Assembly (NCBI RefSeq): GCF_001683795.1
Contig: NZ_LIGX01000011.1
Location: 1-59,076, forward strand
Source: Neoakkermansia glycaniphila
GTDB lineage: Bacteria > Verrucomicrobiota > Verrucomicrobiia > Verrucomicrobiales > Akkermansiaceae
Length of the DNA: 59,076 nt
Direction: 5' to 3'
The translations under genes were made by a program, and so were the position numbers. Shown piece after piece: positions 16,075 through 24,926 of the stretch (the first letter of the stretch is position 1; every line of letters starts with the position of its first letter). The notes below the pieces were generated by a model that made no database searches, had not been told where the DNA came from, and saw only the letters and a list, made by a program, of their open reading frames with translations.

Positions 16075-17949
16075 ATGAAAAACTTCATCATCCTCTTCGG
16101 CATCGGCACGGCTCTGGGGCAGGTCTACACCCCTCCCGCCCCGCAGACGCAGCCGTCCGGCCCTGCGCAGGACCAGATCGTCACCACCCCCTCCTCCGCG
16201 CCGCAAAAACAGGACGACCGCTCCCTCTTCGGCAATGAAATCCCCCTGATGGACCCGAACAACAACCAGGTCACCTTCATGGGAGCCAAATGGGACGTCG
16301 CCAACAACGGAGCCGTCCGCGCACGCTTCGAAAAATACCTCTGCGAACCGGCCGACAACTCGGCCGATGCCCAGCGCTACCGCTCCATCATCAACGACAT
16401 CATCACCCAGACGGAACGCTCCGTCAAAACGGATGCCCTCATCCAGATAGGCAAAAACCTTCGTCTTGCCAGCTCCTTCCCGGGAGACGGAGACCAGAGC
16501 CGCGCCCTCGGCAACGCCATCATCCTCGCCCTGGACTCCACCCGCGCCATCGCACGCCGCACGCAGGAAAACGAAGAACTGAAAGACGACGCCGCCAAAC
16601 TCGCGTCCAAACGCAACGAATGGGACAACAACAACCAGGTCGCCGACAAAATGAACAGTAAGGGCCAGGTCGTCCAGAAGCGCTCCAAGAAAAACCTTCA
16701 GGCCATCGCCACCAACATGACCCTGGAAGCTGAAATCAAAGCCATCCGGGCGGAAAATAAAATGGCCAACATCAAGGACGCGGCCTTCGCCAAAGTCCAG
16801 TACCAATCCCTCCTCGTCCAGCTCTTCATGCAGCGCCGCTTCGACCACGTCATCATCGGGTCTCGCGCCTACCGCTTCATCTTCGCCGACGGCGACAGCC
16901 GCCTGCGCATCAAGGAAGGATCCGATGCAGACAAAGCCTTCGGCGACGTAGCCGGCATGCCCCCCACCGTCGCATCCCTCGACTCCATCGCCTCCACCGT
17001 ACGCGTCGACGCCGAAAAAGCTATCGCCAGCGTACGACTCCTCCTCGCCCAGAACAAACGCGGAGCTGCCACCGCACGCCTGCTGGAAGCCTACGCGACA
17101 GGAGAATTCCTCCAGCCGCTCATCACCTTCCCCCTCGAGGAAAAACAGAAAATATACGACTACTGGACCACGCGTCAACGCCTCATCATGAGCATCAACA
17201 GCCGGGACTACGACCAGGCCACCAAACTCATGAACCACCTCAAGGAAACCGACACGGACTTCGACGACAGCGCCGCATCGGGCTACATCAGTGCACAAAC
17301 CAAGGCCAGCAACCTCGCCCTGCGCAACGCCAAAAACGCCCTTAAAAACGGCGACGAAGCCAAATTCAACGACGAAATCGCCAAAGCGGCATCCATCTGG
17401 CCCAAAAACCCCGCCCTCACCGAAGCGGAACAGGGCCTTGCCCAATTCGACGACAAAGTCGATGAGTACGGCCAGCTCCGCAAGGAATACCGCCGCCTGC
17501 TCGACGAAAAGAAATTCCGCTACCTCCTTGAAAACAAGAGAAAATACATGGAAGCCATCTACTCCGATGAAGAACTCCTGACCTCACTCGACCAGATCGC
17601 CTCCAACATCGCCGAACTCGACCAAACCATCGCCGCCGCTGAAGAATACGTACGCAAAGACCGCACTTACGGAGCCTTTGTCGCCTACGAACTCCTCTCC
17701 AAAAAACGCGCCGAACAGCGCTTCTCCGAAGATGAAAAACTCAGCCGCGCCCTCGAAAGCGTCACTCCGGCGGCCGCCGGCCTCATCACCGCACTGAAAA
17801 GCGCACAGGAAAAAGAAGGGCTGGGCGAATACGGCACAGCATTGGCATGGTACCTCAAAGCCCGCGCCATCTACCCCTCCTCCGACTTCGCCGAAGAAGG
17901 AATCAACAAACTGACTCCCCAGCTCCTCGGCGCCACCGTCGACAGATAA
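16075..17949 (+). CDS. Hypothetical secreted helical protein (624 aa)
   Basis: It starts with a short signal-like sequence (MKNFIILFGIGTALG, then QVYTPPAP) and a Pro/Gln-rich region. The rest is mostly charged, Ala-rich helix with probable coiled coil (about residues 150-240 and 400-560), including tetratricopeptide-like spacing near the C-terminus (EYGTALAWYLKARAIYPSS). I do not recognise a family. Position between the ABC exporter and kdsA/lpt suggests a periplasmic envelope role; this is inference from context only. Confidence 0.75.
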   Translation: MKNFIILFGIGTALGQVYTPPAPQTQPSGPAQDQIVTTPSSAPQKQDDRSLFGNEIPLMDPNNNQVTFMGAKWDVANNGAVRARFEKYLCEPADNSADAQRYRSIINDIITQTERSVKTDALIQIGKNLRLASSFPGDGDQSRALGNAIILALDSTRAIARRTQENEELKDDAAKLASKRNEWDNNNQVADKMNSKGQVVQKRSKKNLQAIATNMTLEAEIKAIRAENKMANIKDAAFAKVQYQSLLVQLFMQRRFDHVIIGSRAYRFIFADGDSRLRIKEGSDADKAFGDVAGMPPTVASLDSIASTVRVDAEKAIASVRLLLAQNKRGAATARLLEAYATGEFLQPLITFPLEEKQKIYDYWTTRQRLIMSINSRDYDQATKLMNHLKETDTDFDDSAASGYISAQTKASNLALRNAKNALKNGDEAKFNDEIAKAASIWPKNPALTEAEQGLAQFDDKVDEYGQLRKEYRRLLDEKKFRYLLENKRKYMEAIYSDEELLTSLDQIASNIAELDQTIAAAEEYVRKDRTYGAFVAYELLSKKRAEQRFSEDEKLSRALESVTPAAAGLITALKSAQEKEGLGEYGTALAWYLKARAIYPSSDFAEEGINKLTPQLLGATVDR

Positions 17950-18054
17950 ACCACCCGCACACAACCCGCACGGAGCACGGCTCCCATGCCTGATTCTCTT
18001 CTTGACTTGAGAAGACGAATCGGGCACCGTGTGTTCAACAATTTCATACCAGCC

Positions 18055-18864
18055 ATGTCCTTTCTTATCCAAAACATCGAAATCGGAGGCGAACAGCCCT
18101 TCTACATCCTCGGCCCGTGTGCATTGGAACAGGAAGACTTCGCCTGGGAAATGGCCCGCAGCCTGAAGGAAATCTGCGAACGCGTCGGCGTACCCTTCCT
18201 CTTCAAGGCATCCTACGACAAAGCCAACCGCACCTCCGTCACCTCGTTCCGCGGTCCGGGCGTACGCGAAGGCTGCCGCATCCTCGCCGAAATCGGCAAA
18301 GAACTCGGCGTCCCCGTCGTCACCGACGTCCATACGGCCGAAGAAGCCGCCATTGCGGCCGAATACATCGAGCTCCTGCAAATCCCAGCATTTCTCTGCC
18401 GCCAGACCGACCTCCTCGAAGCCTGCGCCAAAACGGGCCGCCCCGTCAACATCAAAAAAGGCCAGTTCCTCGCGCCTTGGGACACCGCCAACATCGCCGA
18501 CAAAATGCGCAGCTTCGGTTGCGACAACTTCATGCTCTGCGAACGCGGTACCAGCTTCGGATACAACAACCTCGTCGTAGACATGCGCGGCCTCTACTGG
18601 ATGAAACAGGAAGGCTTCCCCGTCGTCTTCGACGCCACCCACTCCGTCCAACGTCCCGGCGGACTCGGCGGCACGACCGGGGGAGACGGCGAACTGGCTC
18701 CCATCCTCGCCAATGCCGCCATGGCCGTCGGCATCGACGGCGTCTTCATGGAAGTCCACAAAGACCCGGCGCATGCACTCTCCGACGGGCCGAACCAAAT
18801 CCCCCTTGCGCAGATCGAGGCCACCCTCGCCAAACTGCAAGCCATCCGCCAAGCCGTCTCCTGA
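18055..18864 (+). CDS. kdsA: 3-deoxy-8-phosphooctulonate (Kdo-8-P) synthase
   Basis: 269 aa, close to the usual ~280 aa. It condenses phosphoenolpyruvate with arabinose-5-phosphate to Kdo-8-phosphate, the first committed step to the Kdo of LPS. Diagnostic motifs are ILGPCALE, FKASYDKANRTS, TDVHT, NIKKGQFLAPWD and FDATHSVQRPGG, ending in DGPNQIPL. The ATG at 18055 fits the family start; an in-frame ATG 23 codons upstream adds a basic extension not seen in the family. The gene is followed 2 bases later by lptC-like, lptA-like and lptB genes, placing Kdo synthesis and LPS transport in one operon. Confidence 0.93.
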   Translation: MSFLIQNIEIGGEQPFYILGPCALEQEDFAWEMARSLKEICERVGVPFLFKASYDKANRTSVTSFRGPGVREGCRILAEIGKELGVPVVTDVHTAEEAAIAAEYIELLQIPAFLCRQTDLLEACAKTGRPVNIKKGQFLAPWDTANIADKMRSFGCDNFMLCERGTSFGYNNLVVDMRGLYWMKQEGFPVVFDATHSVQRPGGLGGTTGGDGELAPILANAAMAVGIDGVFMEVHKDPAHALSDGPNQIPLAQIEATLAKLQAIRQAVS

Positions 18865-18866
18865 CC

Positions 18867-19364
18867 ATGCGCCGCCTGCTGCACAGCATCCCGAGCACCA
18901 TCGTCTGCATCGGCCTTGCCGGAGTTGGCGCGGTTCTCGGTGCATCCGATGCACGCGATGCGGACAAAGGCAAAAAAGAAGACACCTGGGAAAAAATCCT
19001 CGTACCGGGCAGTGTCGTCAAAGGAATCGCCCTCCCCCAGAAAGACGGCACCAGAACCACGGCCATCGCCCGCATCACGCAAGCCACCGTCATCAGCAAA
19101 ACCGAGCTTCAATGCGAACAGGTCAAGGCGGAACTCATCTCCCTCGCAGGCGAAATCACCTACATCATCACGGATGCCGCCCGCATCTTCAAGGACACGG
19201 GCCTGCTCATCGCCAAAAACCACGTCCACATCGCCTCGCCCCGCTTCATTGCGGACGGCGACCAATTGCACCTCGACACCAAAAAGCAGGAAGGCTACCT
19301 CAGGGGCAGCGTCGTCGTCAAACTACCATCCATCACGCAGAAAAAACTCAAACAGCAACCATGA
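18867..19364 (+). CDS. LptC/OstA-like LPS transport protein
   Basis: 165 aa with an N-terminal signal or anchor (about residues 8-26). The C-terminal part has the beta-jellyroll repeat style of the OstA/LptC/LptA group: RIFKDTGLLIAKNHVHI, then RFIADGDQLHLDTKKQEGYLRG. In the Lpt bridge, LptC hands LPS from the LptBFG extractor to LptA. It begins 2 bases after kdsA and overlaps the next gene by 4 bases (ATGA). Gene order kdsA-lptC-lptA-lptA-lptB supports the call, but it could be a short LptA-type protein instead. Confidence 0.65.
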   Translation: MRRLLHSIPSTIVCIGLAGVGAVLGASDARDADKGKKEDTWEKILVPGSVVKGIALPQKDGTRTTAIARITQATVISKTELQCEQVKAELISLAGEITYIITDAARIFKDTGLLIAKNHVHIASPRFIADGDQLHLDTKKQEGYLRGSVVVKLPSITQKKLKQQP

Positions 19365-20287
19365 TCCGCACCCTCACCGCCATCGCCCTCCTTTCGGGCA
19401 TCGCATCGGCAGCCGGCAGCAAGGACGACCTACTGCCCGACTTCGTGCAGGACCTGCCGCCGGACAAAGACCCGCGCATCATCACCTCGCAGGACCCTGC
19501 GCCTGCGAACATCGTACGCGACTTCACACCCGAAGAAACAGCAGCCCGCGAAACTTCCATGGAGACCGTCGACATGGCTGCACAGAGAAAACAGCTCCAG
19601 AACACGGCACAAACCTTCGCCATGCAGGCAGCCGCCGTCAACCGCGACATCGACACCTTCTGCAGCCAGCAAAACATCGCACCGGCCCCCGCCGCCCCCA
19701 TCGCACAGGAAGTCGAAGAAGCATCCGGCGTCTCCATGCCTCCCGTCGGGCCGAACACCATGGTCATCAACAACGAGGGCGGCTTCTATTTCGACAAGGA
19801 AAAGGGACTCCTCGTCTACCCCCGCAACGTACAGGTACGCTCTGCACGCCTCAATGTCGACTGTAAAAAACAGCTCAAAATCTACCTTGCAGAATCCAAG
19901 GACCCGAAAAAGAAAAAAAAGATTCCGGCAGAACCCAGAAAAGGCGAACCGGCCATCGCCAACGTCGACTTCAACTATGACGATGTCAAACTGATTACCG
20001 CAGACGGCGACGTCTTCATCAGCGGCACCAATAAAAAAGGCGAACCCTTCCGGGCTTATGGCGACAAAATGACCTATGACAACAAAAGCGGGGAAACCAT
20101 CCTGACGGGCACCGACCTCTACGTCGTCCAGAACAACACCAACGCCCAGCGTGTCACGGGCGAAGGCTCCTTCATCCGCTTGTACGAAAACGGCGACGTC
20201 TACGCCAAAGGCAAGCAATCCACGACCCAGCTCGACAACCTCCGGATGCAGCAGGACAAAAACAAAAAGGATAAAAAGAAAAAATAA
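19361..20287 (+). CDS. LptA/OstA-like protein with long N-terminal region
   Basis: 308 aa: signal peptide (MIRTLTAIALLSGIASAAG), a ~130-aa charged, helical region absent from classical LptA, then an OstA-like jellyroll (GGFYFDKEKGLLVYPRNVQV, LITADGDVFISGT, RAYGDKMTYDNKSGETILTG). It ends in a very basic Lys-rich tail. The family forms the periplasmic LPS bridge. The ATG overlaps the preceding stop (ATGA) and the next LptA-like gene starts 7 bases later. Its extra N-terminal region has no recognised function. Confidence 0.7.
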   Translation: MIRTLTAIALLSGIASAAGSKDDLLPDFVQDLPPDKDPRIITSQDPAPANIVRDFTPEETAARETSMETVDMAAQRKQLQNTAQTFAMQAAAVNRDIDTFCSQQNIAPAPAAPIAQEVEEASGVSMPPVGPNTMVINNEGGFYFDKEKGLLVYPRNVQVRSARLNVDCKKQLKIYLAESKDPKKKKKIPAEPRKGEPAIANVDFNYDDVKLITADGDVFISGTNKKGEPFRAYGDKMTYDNKSGETILTGTDLYVVQNNTNAQRVTGEGSFIRLYENGDVYAKGKQSTTQLDNLRMQQDKNKKDKKKK

Positions 20288-20294
20288 CCCGTCC

Positions 20295-20948
20295 ATGCGC
20301 CGCCGTCTCCTCACCCTCTGCGCCCTGCTGGGCCTTGCCTGCACCCTTCCGGACGGAATGGCCGCAGCGCAGCCGCCTGCCAACGAGGACGACCCGTACG
20401 GCATCACCTTGGGCGAAATGACCGTCATCACCTCGGACGACGCCTACATCAACAACAAACAGGGAATCATCGTCTTCCTGGACAACATCAGCCTGCGCGA
20501 CCCGCGTCTGAACATCGATTGCACCGACCAGATGCAAATCCACTTCGAAAAAGAAGAAGAACCGGAAGCATCGGACGACAACAAGCAAACCCCTGCGGCA
20601 AAACCGGCAAAAACATCGAATGTGGACAACGTGGAATCCAAATTCGAAGCCATGAAATTCCTCATCGCCGAGGGCAACGTCGTCGTCCACGGCAAAGACA
20701 GGCAGGGCCGCCCGTACCGCGCGTACGGCGACAAAATCATCATCGACGGCAAAACGGGCGAAGGCATCCTGACCGGAACCACAGCCATCGTCATCCGCGA
20801 ACAGGACGCCCTGCGCGCCGAAGGCCCGAACACCTGCATCCACCTCCACCCGGACGGCAGCGTCTTCGTCGAAAGCGACAAAACCCGAACGCAGATCATC
20901 AAGCCCGAACGCCACAAAACAACAAAAGAGCCTCATCCAACCGCGTGA
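20295..20948 (+). CDS. Second LptA/OstA-like protein
   Basis: 217 aa with a signal peptide (residues 1-25, ending MAAAQ) and an OstA-like domain closely parallel to the preceding gene: AYINNKQGIIVFLDNISL, FLIAEGNVVVHG and RAYGDKIIIDGKTGEGILTG. The two genes look like a tandem duplication that diverged, perhaps making a heteromeric LPS bridge. It overlaps lptB by 4 bases (GTGA). The split between LptA and LptC roles among the three OstA-like genes cannot be settled from sequence. Confidence 0.7.
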   Translation: MRRRLLTLCALLGLACTLPDGMAAAQPPANEDDPYGITLGEMTVITSDDAYINNKQGIIVFLDNISLRDPRLNIDCTDQMQIHFEKEEEPEASDDNKQTPAAKPAKTSNVDNVESKFEAMKFLIAEGNVVVHGKDRQGRPYRAYGDKIIIDGKTGEGILTGTTAIVIREQDALRAEGPNTCIHLHPDGSVFVESDKTRTQIIKPERHKTTKEPHPTA

Positions 20949-21691
20949 ACACAGCCACCGAACAACCTCTCCTCGAAGCCTCGGGTCTTTGCAAAACCTA
21001 CAAAACCCGTTGCGTCGTCGACCACGTCAGCCTGACCGTGGGCCAGGGAGAAATCGTCGGCCTCCTCGGCCCGAACGGCGCAGGCAAAACGACCTCCTTC
21101 TACATGGTGGCAGGCCTCGTCCGCCCGGATGAAGGCACCGTCCGGTTCGGCGGACAGGAAATATCCGCCCTCCCCATGCACCTCCGCGCACGGCTCGGCA
21201 TGGGCTACCTCCCGCAGGAAGAATCCATCTTCCGCAAACTCAGCGTTGAAGACAACCTCATGGCCATCCTTGAAACGCGCAAAGACCTCGATAAAAAAAT
21301 GCGCATCGAAAAAGCGGAAGAACTGATGGATCGCTTCGGCATCACCAAAATCCGCAAATCTCAGGCCATCCAGCTCTCCGGCGGCGAAAAACGCCGCCTC
21401 ACCATCGCACGCGCCCTCGCCTCCAACCCTCGCCTCCTGATGCTCGACGAACCCTTCAGCGGCGTCGACCCCATCGCCGTGCAGGACATCCAGAAAATCG
21501 TCACCGGATTGCGGGAAACGGATGGACTCTCCATCCTCATCACCGACCACAACGTGCGTGAAACGCTCGGCATCGTGGACCGCGCCTACATCCTCTTTGA
21601 AGGCCGAGTCATCAAACAGGGCAGCGCCCACGAAATCGCCAACGACGAGCACACGCGCGCCATCTACCTCGGACAACACTTCCGCATGTAA
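20945..21691 (+). CDS. lptB: LPS export ABC transporter ATP-binding protein LptB
   Basis: 248 aa. It powers extraction of LPS from the inner membrane with LptF/LptG, which are not in this window. Walker A GPNGAGKT (42-49), signature LSGGEKRR, Walker B LLMLDEPFSGVDP and the LptB-typical LPQEESIFRKLSV and ITDHNVRETL motifs are present. The start is GTG at 20945, overlapping the upstream stop codon, which signals translational coupling. Confidence 0.92.
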   Translation: MNTATEQPLLEASGLCKTYKTRCVVDHVSLTVGQGEIVGLLGPNGAGKTTSFYMVAGLVRPDEGTVRFGGQEISALPMHLRARLGMGYLPQEESIFRKLSVEDNLMAILETRKDLDKKMRIEKAEELMDRFGITKIRKSQAIQLSGGEKRRLTIARALASNPRLLMLDEPFSGVDPIAVQDIQKIVTGLRETDGLSILITDHNVRETLGIVDRAYILFEGRVIKQGSAHEIANDEHTRAIYLGQHFRM

Positions 21692-21724
21692 AGCAACCAC
21701 ATCACAATCAATACACATACACCA

Positions 21725-22210
21725 ATGAACACAATCAAACTCCTCATCCCCTCCATCTGCATGGTCGCTCCGGCTGCCCTGCACGCCCAGGGAATCGACA
21801 CCGTCCGGGAAGACGTACGCGAAGTACTCTCCCCCCTCCTCTCCCCTGACGAAAAAATCGGTTTCGAACTCGTCAGCAGCGAAGGCCGCCTGTACAACGA
21901 CACCACCGTCAACTTCCGCGTCAACGGCAGCCTCGGCTCCATCACCGTCGACAAACACAGCCGCCTCGTCTGCGCCTTCTTCATCGCCGCTGCGGACAAA
22001 GTACAGGAAGTCACCAACAGCCTCCAGCCGCAGCTCAAGGAAGGCATCCGCATCCGCGGCGTCTACCGCTACACCGCCAGCAAAGCCTACAACCGCAGCC
22101 ACGGCATCCCCGAAGAATCCTACTACCGCGTCAAACTCAGCGACGGCATCAAAAGCGCCGGATTCGCCTACCTCGACGAAGACATGCGGTTATTGAAAAT
22201 CATCGACTGA
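21725..22210 (+). CDS. Hypothetical secreted protein (161 aa)
   Basis: It has a clear signal peptide (MNTIKLLIPSICMVAPAALHAQ) and a ~135-aa mature domain rich in charged residues and predicted beta strands. I recognise no family. It lies 33 bases after lptB and immediately before a strong terminator, so it is the last gene of the kdsA-lpt operon and may serve the outer membrane. Confidence 0.7.
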   Translation: MNTIKLLIPSICMVAPAALHAQGIDTVREDVREVLSPLLSPDEKIGFELVSSEGRLYNDTTVNFRVNGSLGSITVDKHSRLVCAFFIAAADKVQEVTNSLQPQLKEGIRIRGVYRYTASKAYNRSHGIPEESYYRVKLSDGIKSAGFAYLDEDMRLLKIID

Positions 22211-22238
22211 TTCCGGGCCTTCACCACTCTCAAAGGCG

Positions 22239-22276
22239 AAGCGGATGTCGGCATTTTGCCTGGCATCCGCTTTTTT
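22239..22276 (+). terminator. Terminator of kdsA-lpt operon
   Basis: Perfect 9-bp stem AAGCGGATG / CATCCGCTT with a 16-base loop, followed by TTTTTT. Confidence 0.85.
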
Positions 22277-22310
22277 CCTCTTGTCATCCAACGGATCCGG
22301 GACTATAAAC

Positions 22311-23597
22311 ATGGAACGCTTCATGAAGTGGAAAACCACCATCCTGATGGGCGCCCTCCTCTGCGCCTCCTGCGCTCAGATTCCCGTGCTGGATGATGCG
22401 TCCGCTCCCATCCATGCCATCAACCCGCCCGAAATGCCTCCCATGGCGCGCGCATGGGTCGGACAAGAGGAAATAAGCCTCGGCCTCGACACCGGATCGG
22501 AACCAGCAGTCATCCTCTTTGCAGACACCGTCAAAGAACTCGGCGGCCGCATCCGCGGCAAAGGAACCGTACGCACCACCTCCCTCGACGTCACGCTGAA
22601 CCCGCCCAGCGGCAGCATCGACACCCCGACCTACGTCGTCGATGCACCGGGAGCCCCCTGCCAGGGACTCATCGGCTGGGAAACCATCCGGAAATACGTC
22701 TGGAACATCAACATCCCCGACCTCTCCCACGGATTCACCTGCGAACTCCCCCCTGGCATCAGCCGCTGGAACAGCTTTGCCATCCGCAAAAACGGCACAC
22801 TTCCCCATCTCAACATCCCGGGCTACGGCAGCGTCGTCCTCGACACGGGCGCACCGTTCGCCGTCTACCTCTCACCGGCGAAATGGGCGGCATTCAAACA
22901 GAAATATCCGCACCTCACCCCCATCACCTACTCGGGCTACAGCCCGGCGGCCGGCGGCTACTTCGTCAAGGAATGCGTCTATGTGAACCACTACTCCGTC
23001 GGCAAACTCTCCATGCGCAACGTCGTCATCTGCGAAAACTTCGCCGACCCCAAAACCATGGGCATGGCCAAAGCCTTCGACATCATGCTCGGATCCGGCG
23101 CACTGGCCGAACGCGAATTCTGGCTCGACGGCCCCGGCGGCAAACTCTACTTCTCACGCCTTCGCAGCCTCGCTCCCGCTCCGAACGGCCTCAACCTCGT
23201 CGGCGTCACCTTCATCCCGAAACAGGGCGACGGCCCGCCCTATGTCGCCGTCGTCTCGAACAACAGCCCAGCCTGGCAGGCCGGACTGCGCTCCGGCGAC
23301 CTCCTCCTGCAAATAGACGGCAACAAAGAACCCAGCCTCGCCTACCTCGACCAGGTCACCACCCAGCCCGGCAGCAGCGCCCAGGTACTCGTCAAACGCC
23401 GCAACCACATCCTCGACGTCCAGTGGAACCTTCCCCCGACCATCGTCCCCTCCTCCCTCACACCGCCCGCCCAGCCGGCACAGGAACCACCCGCCATCCT
23501 CCCCGGTGCGGCAGCCACCGCCAGCCCGCCACCGGCTCCGGACAACGCAACTCCTCCCGCAGCACAAACAGCACCACCCTCACCCCGCACTGAATGA
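22311..23597 (+). CDS. Retropepsin-like aspartic protease lipoprotein with PDZ domain
   Basis: 428 aa. The N-terminus is a lipoprotein signal (LLCASC, Cys21). Two aspartic-protease-like motifs follow: LGLDTGSEP (near residue 57) and VVLDTGAPF (near 180), as in bacterial retropepsin-like or pepsin-like proteins. A PDZ domain sits at about 305-375 (PYVAVVSNNSPAWQAGLRSG, GDLLLQIDG), and a Pro/Ala-rich tail ends the protein. Proteins of this design are usually periplasmic proteases or peptide-binding proteins. The second gene overlaps its stop by 4 bases. The ATG at 22311 is used because the frame upstream lies in the preceding terminator; Met5 is an alternative. Confidence 0.75.
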   Translation: MERFMKWKTTILMGALLCASCAQIPVLDDASAPIHAINPPEMPPMARAWVGQEEISLGLDTGSEPAVILFADTVKELGGRIRGKGTVRTTSLDVTLNPPSGSIDTPTYVVDAPGAPCQGLIGWETIRKYVWNINIPDLSHGFTCELPPGISRWNSFAIRKNGTLPHLNIPGYGSVVLDTGAPFAVYLSPAKWAAFKQKYPHLTPITYSGYSPAAGGYFVKECVYVNHYSVGKLSMRNVVICENFADPKTMGMAKAFDIMLGSGALAEREFWLDGPGGKLYFSRLRSLAPAPNGLNLVGVTFIPKQGDGPPYVAVVSNNSPAWQAGLRSGDLLLQIDGNKEPSLAYLDQVTTQPGSSAQVLVKRRNHILDVQWNLPPTIVPSSLTPPAQPAQEPPAILPGAAATASPPPAPDNATPPAAQTAPPSPRTE

Positions 23598-24838
23598 ACT
23601 CCCTCCACAACGCCCCGGAAGAACAGGAAAAAAGCCACTCCATCCCGTCCGACTTCCAGAGGAACGTCGCATGGAGCGCACTCTCCGGCATCTCCCTCGT
23701 CATCCTCATCGGCCTCGTTTGCATCCTCCTCTGGGGATTCGGTCGCATCTTCTCCTATCTGGAGCCGGTCCTCCTCCCCATCATCGTAGCAGGAGTCATC
23801 GCCTACATCCTGAACCCGGTCGTCGAATGGATCCAGAGACGCGGCGTCCGCCGCTCGTGGGCCACCATCTTCGTCGTCAGTGCAGCCTGCCTCAGCGTCC
23901 TCGGCTTCGGAGCAGCCATCGTTCCACCCCTCGTCACGCAGACCAACCAGCTCATTGAAAACCGCACCGTCATCTGGGAACAGGCAACCCATGCCGCCGA
24001 AGACCTTGCCCAGCAACCCGGCATCTCCCAGGCAATCAACGTCATCTACGCCAAAACCGTCAAAGACGCCCGCACCGACCCCCTGATGACGGAAGAAGAA
24101 TTCAAACGCATCTCCGAAGCCACCACCCCCACCGACCAGCTCGCCATCGTCCTCGACCAGAACTCCGCCAGCCTCATCGACGCCGTCTCCCAGTGGCTCA
24201 CAGCCGGAGGCCGGGCCATCTTCGGCCTCACGGCTGCCATCATCGGCCTCGTCATGATCCCGATCTACCTCTTCTACTTCCTCAAGGAAGGCGACGCCAT
24301 CAGCAGCAAATGGCACACCTACCTCCCCCTGCGCCGCTCCCGCTTCCAGTTCGAATGCGTCGAAACCCTCAACGATATCAACTCCTACCTCATCTCCTTC
24401 GTCCGGGGACAAATGCTCGTCAGCCTCATTGATGCCGTCCTGCTTGCCATCGCGCTGAAAATCATGGGACTCCCCTACGCCATCACCATCGCCGCCGCCG
24501 CCGCAGTCCTTGGCATCATCCCCTACCTTGGCCCCGTCCTCACAGCCATCCCGGCGCTCATCATCGCATGGGTCGAATGGCAGAGCTGGGGCAGCGTCGC
24601 CGTCGTCGGAGCCATCTTCGTAGGCGTCAGCCAGCTGGACGGCTGGATCATCCAGCCGCGCGTCGTCGGCAACACCGTCGGCCTCCACCCCCTCACCGTC
24701 ATGTTCTCCGTCCTCTTCTGGTCGCTCGTCCTGGGAGGCATCGTCGGCGCCCTCATCGCCATCCCCCTCACGGCTGCGATCAAAGTCATCTTCCAGCGCT
24801 ACGTCTGGAAAAGCTTCCGCCGCACGGCACAAACCTGA
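23594..24838 (+). CDS. AI-2E family transporter (PerM/YdiK-like)
   Basis: 414 aa membrane protein with about eight transmembrane helices in the arrangement of the AI-2E exporter superfamily: two N-terminal pairs, a soluble loop (about 115-200) and a C-terminal bundle with the typical GIIPYLGPVL and VSQLDGWIIQPRVVG motifs. Family members include AI-2 exporters and Na+/H+ antiporters, so the substrate is open. It is translationally coupled (ATGA) to the aspartic protease gene upstream. Confidence 0.85.
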   Translation: MNSLHNAPEEQEKSHSIPSDFQRNVAWSALSGISLVILIGLVCILLWGFGRIFSYLEPVLLPIIVAGVIAYILNPVVEWIQRRGVRRSWATIFVVSAACLSVLGFGAAIVPPLVTQTNQLIENRTVIWEQATHAAEDLAQQPGISQAINVIYAKTVKDARTDPLMTEEEFKRISEATTPTDQLAIVLDQNSASLIDAVSQWLTAGGRAIFGLTAAIIGLVMIPIYLFYFLKEGDAISSKWHTYLPLRRSRFQFECVETLNDINSYLISFVRGQMLVSLIDAVLLAIALKIMGLPYAITIAAAAAVLGIIPYLGPVLTAIPALIIAWVEWQSWGSVAVVGAIFVGVSQLDGWIIQPRVVGNTVGLHPLTVMFSVLFWSLVLGGIVGALIAIPLTAAIKVIFQRYVWKSFRRTAQT

Positions 24839-24926
24839 TAGAAACCGCTCTCGGGCTACGTTCTTATAAAGAATACACATTCGGTCAGCATCCCGGCATC
24901 CCGCACGGCTTCAACCTAAAATCATC

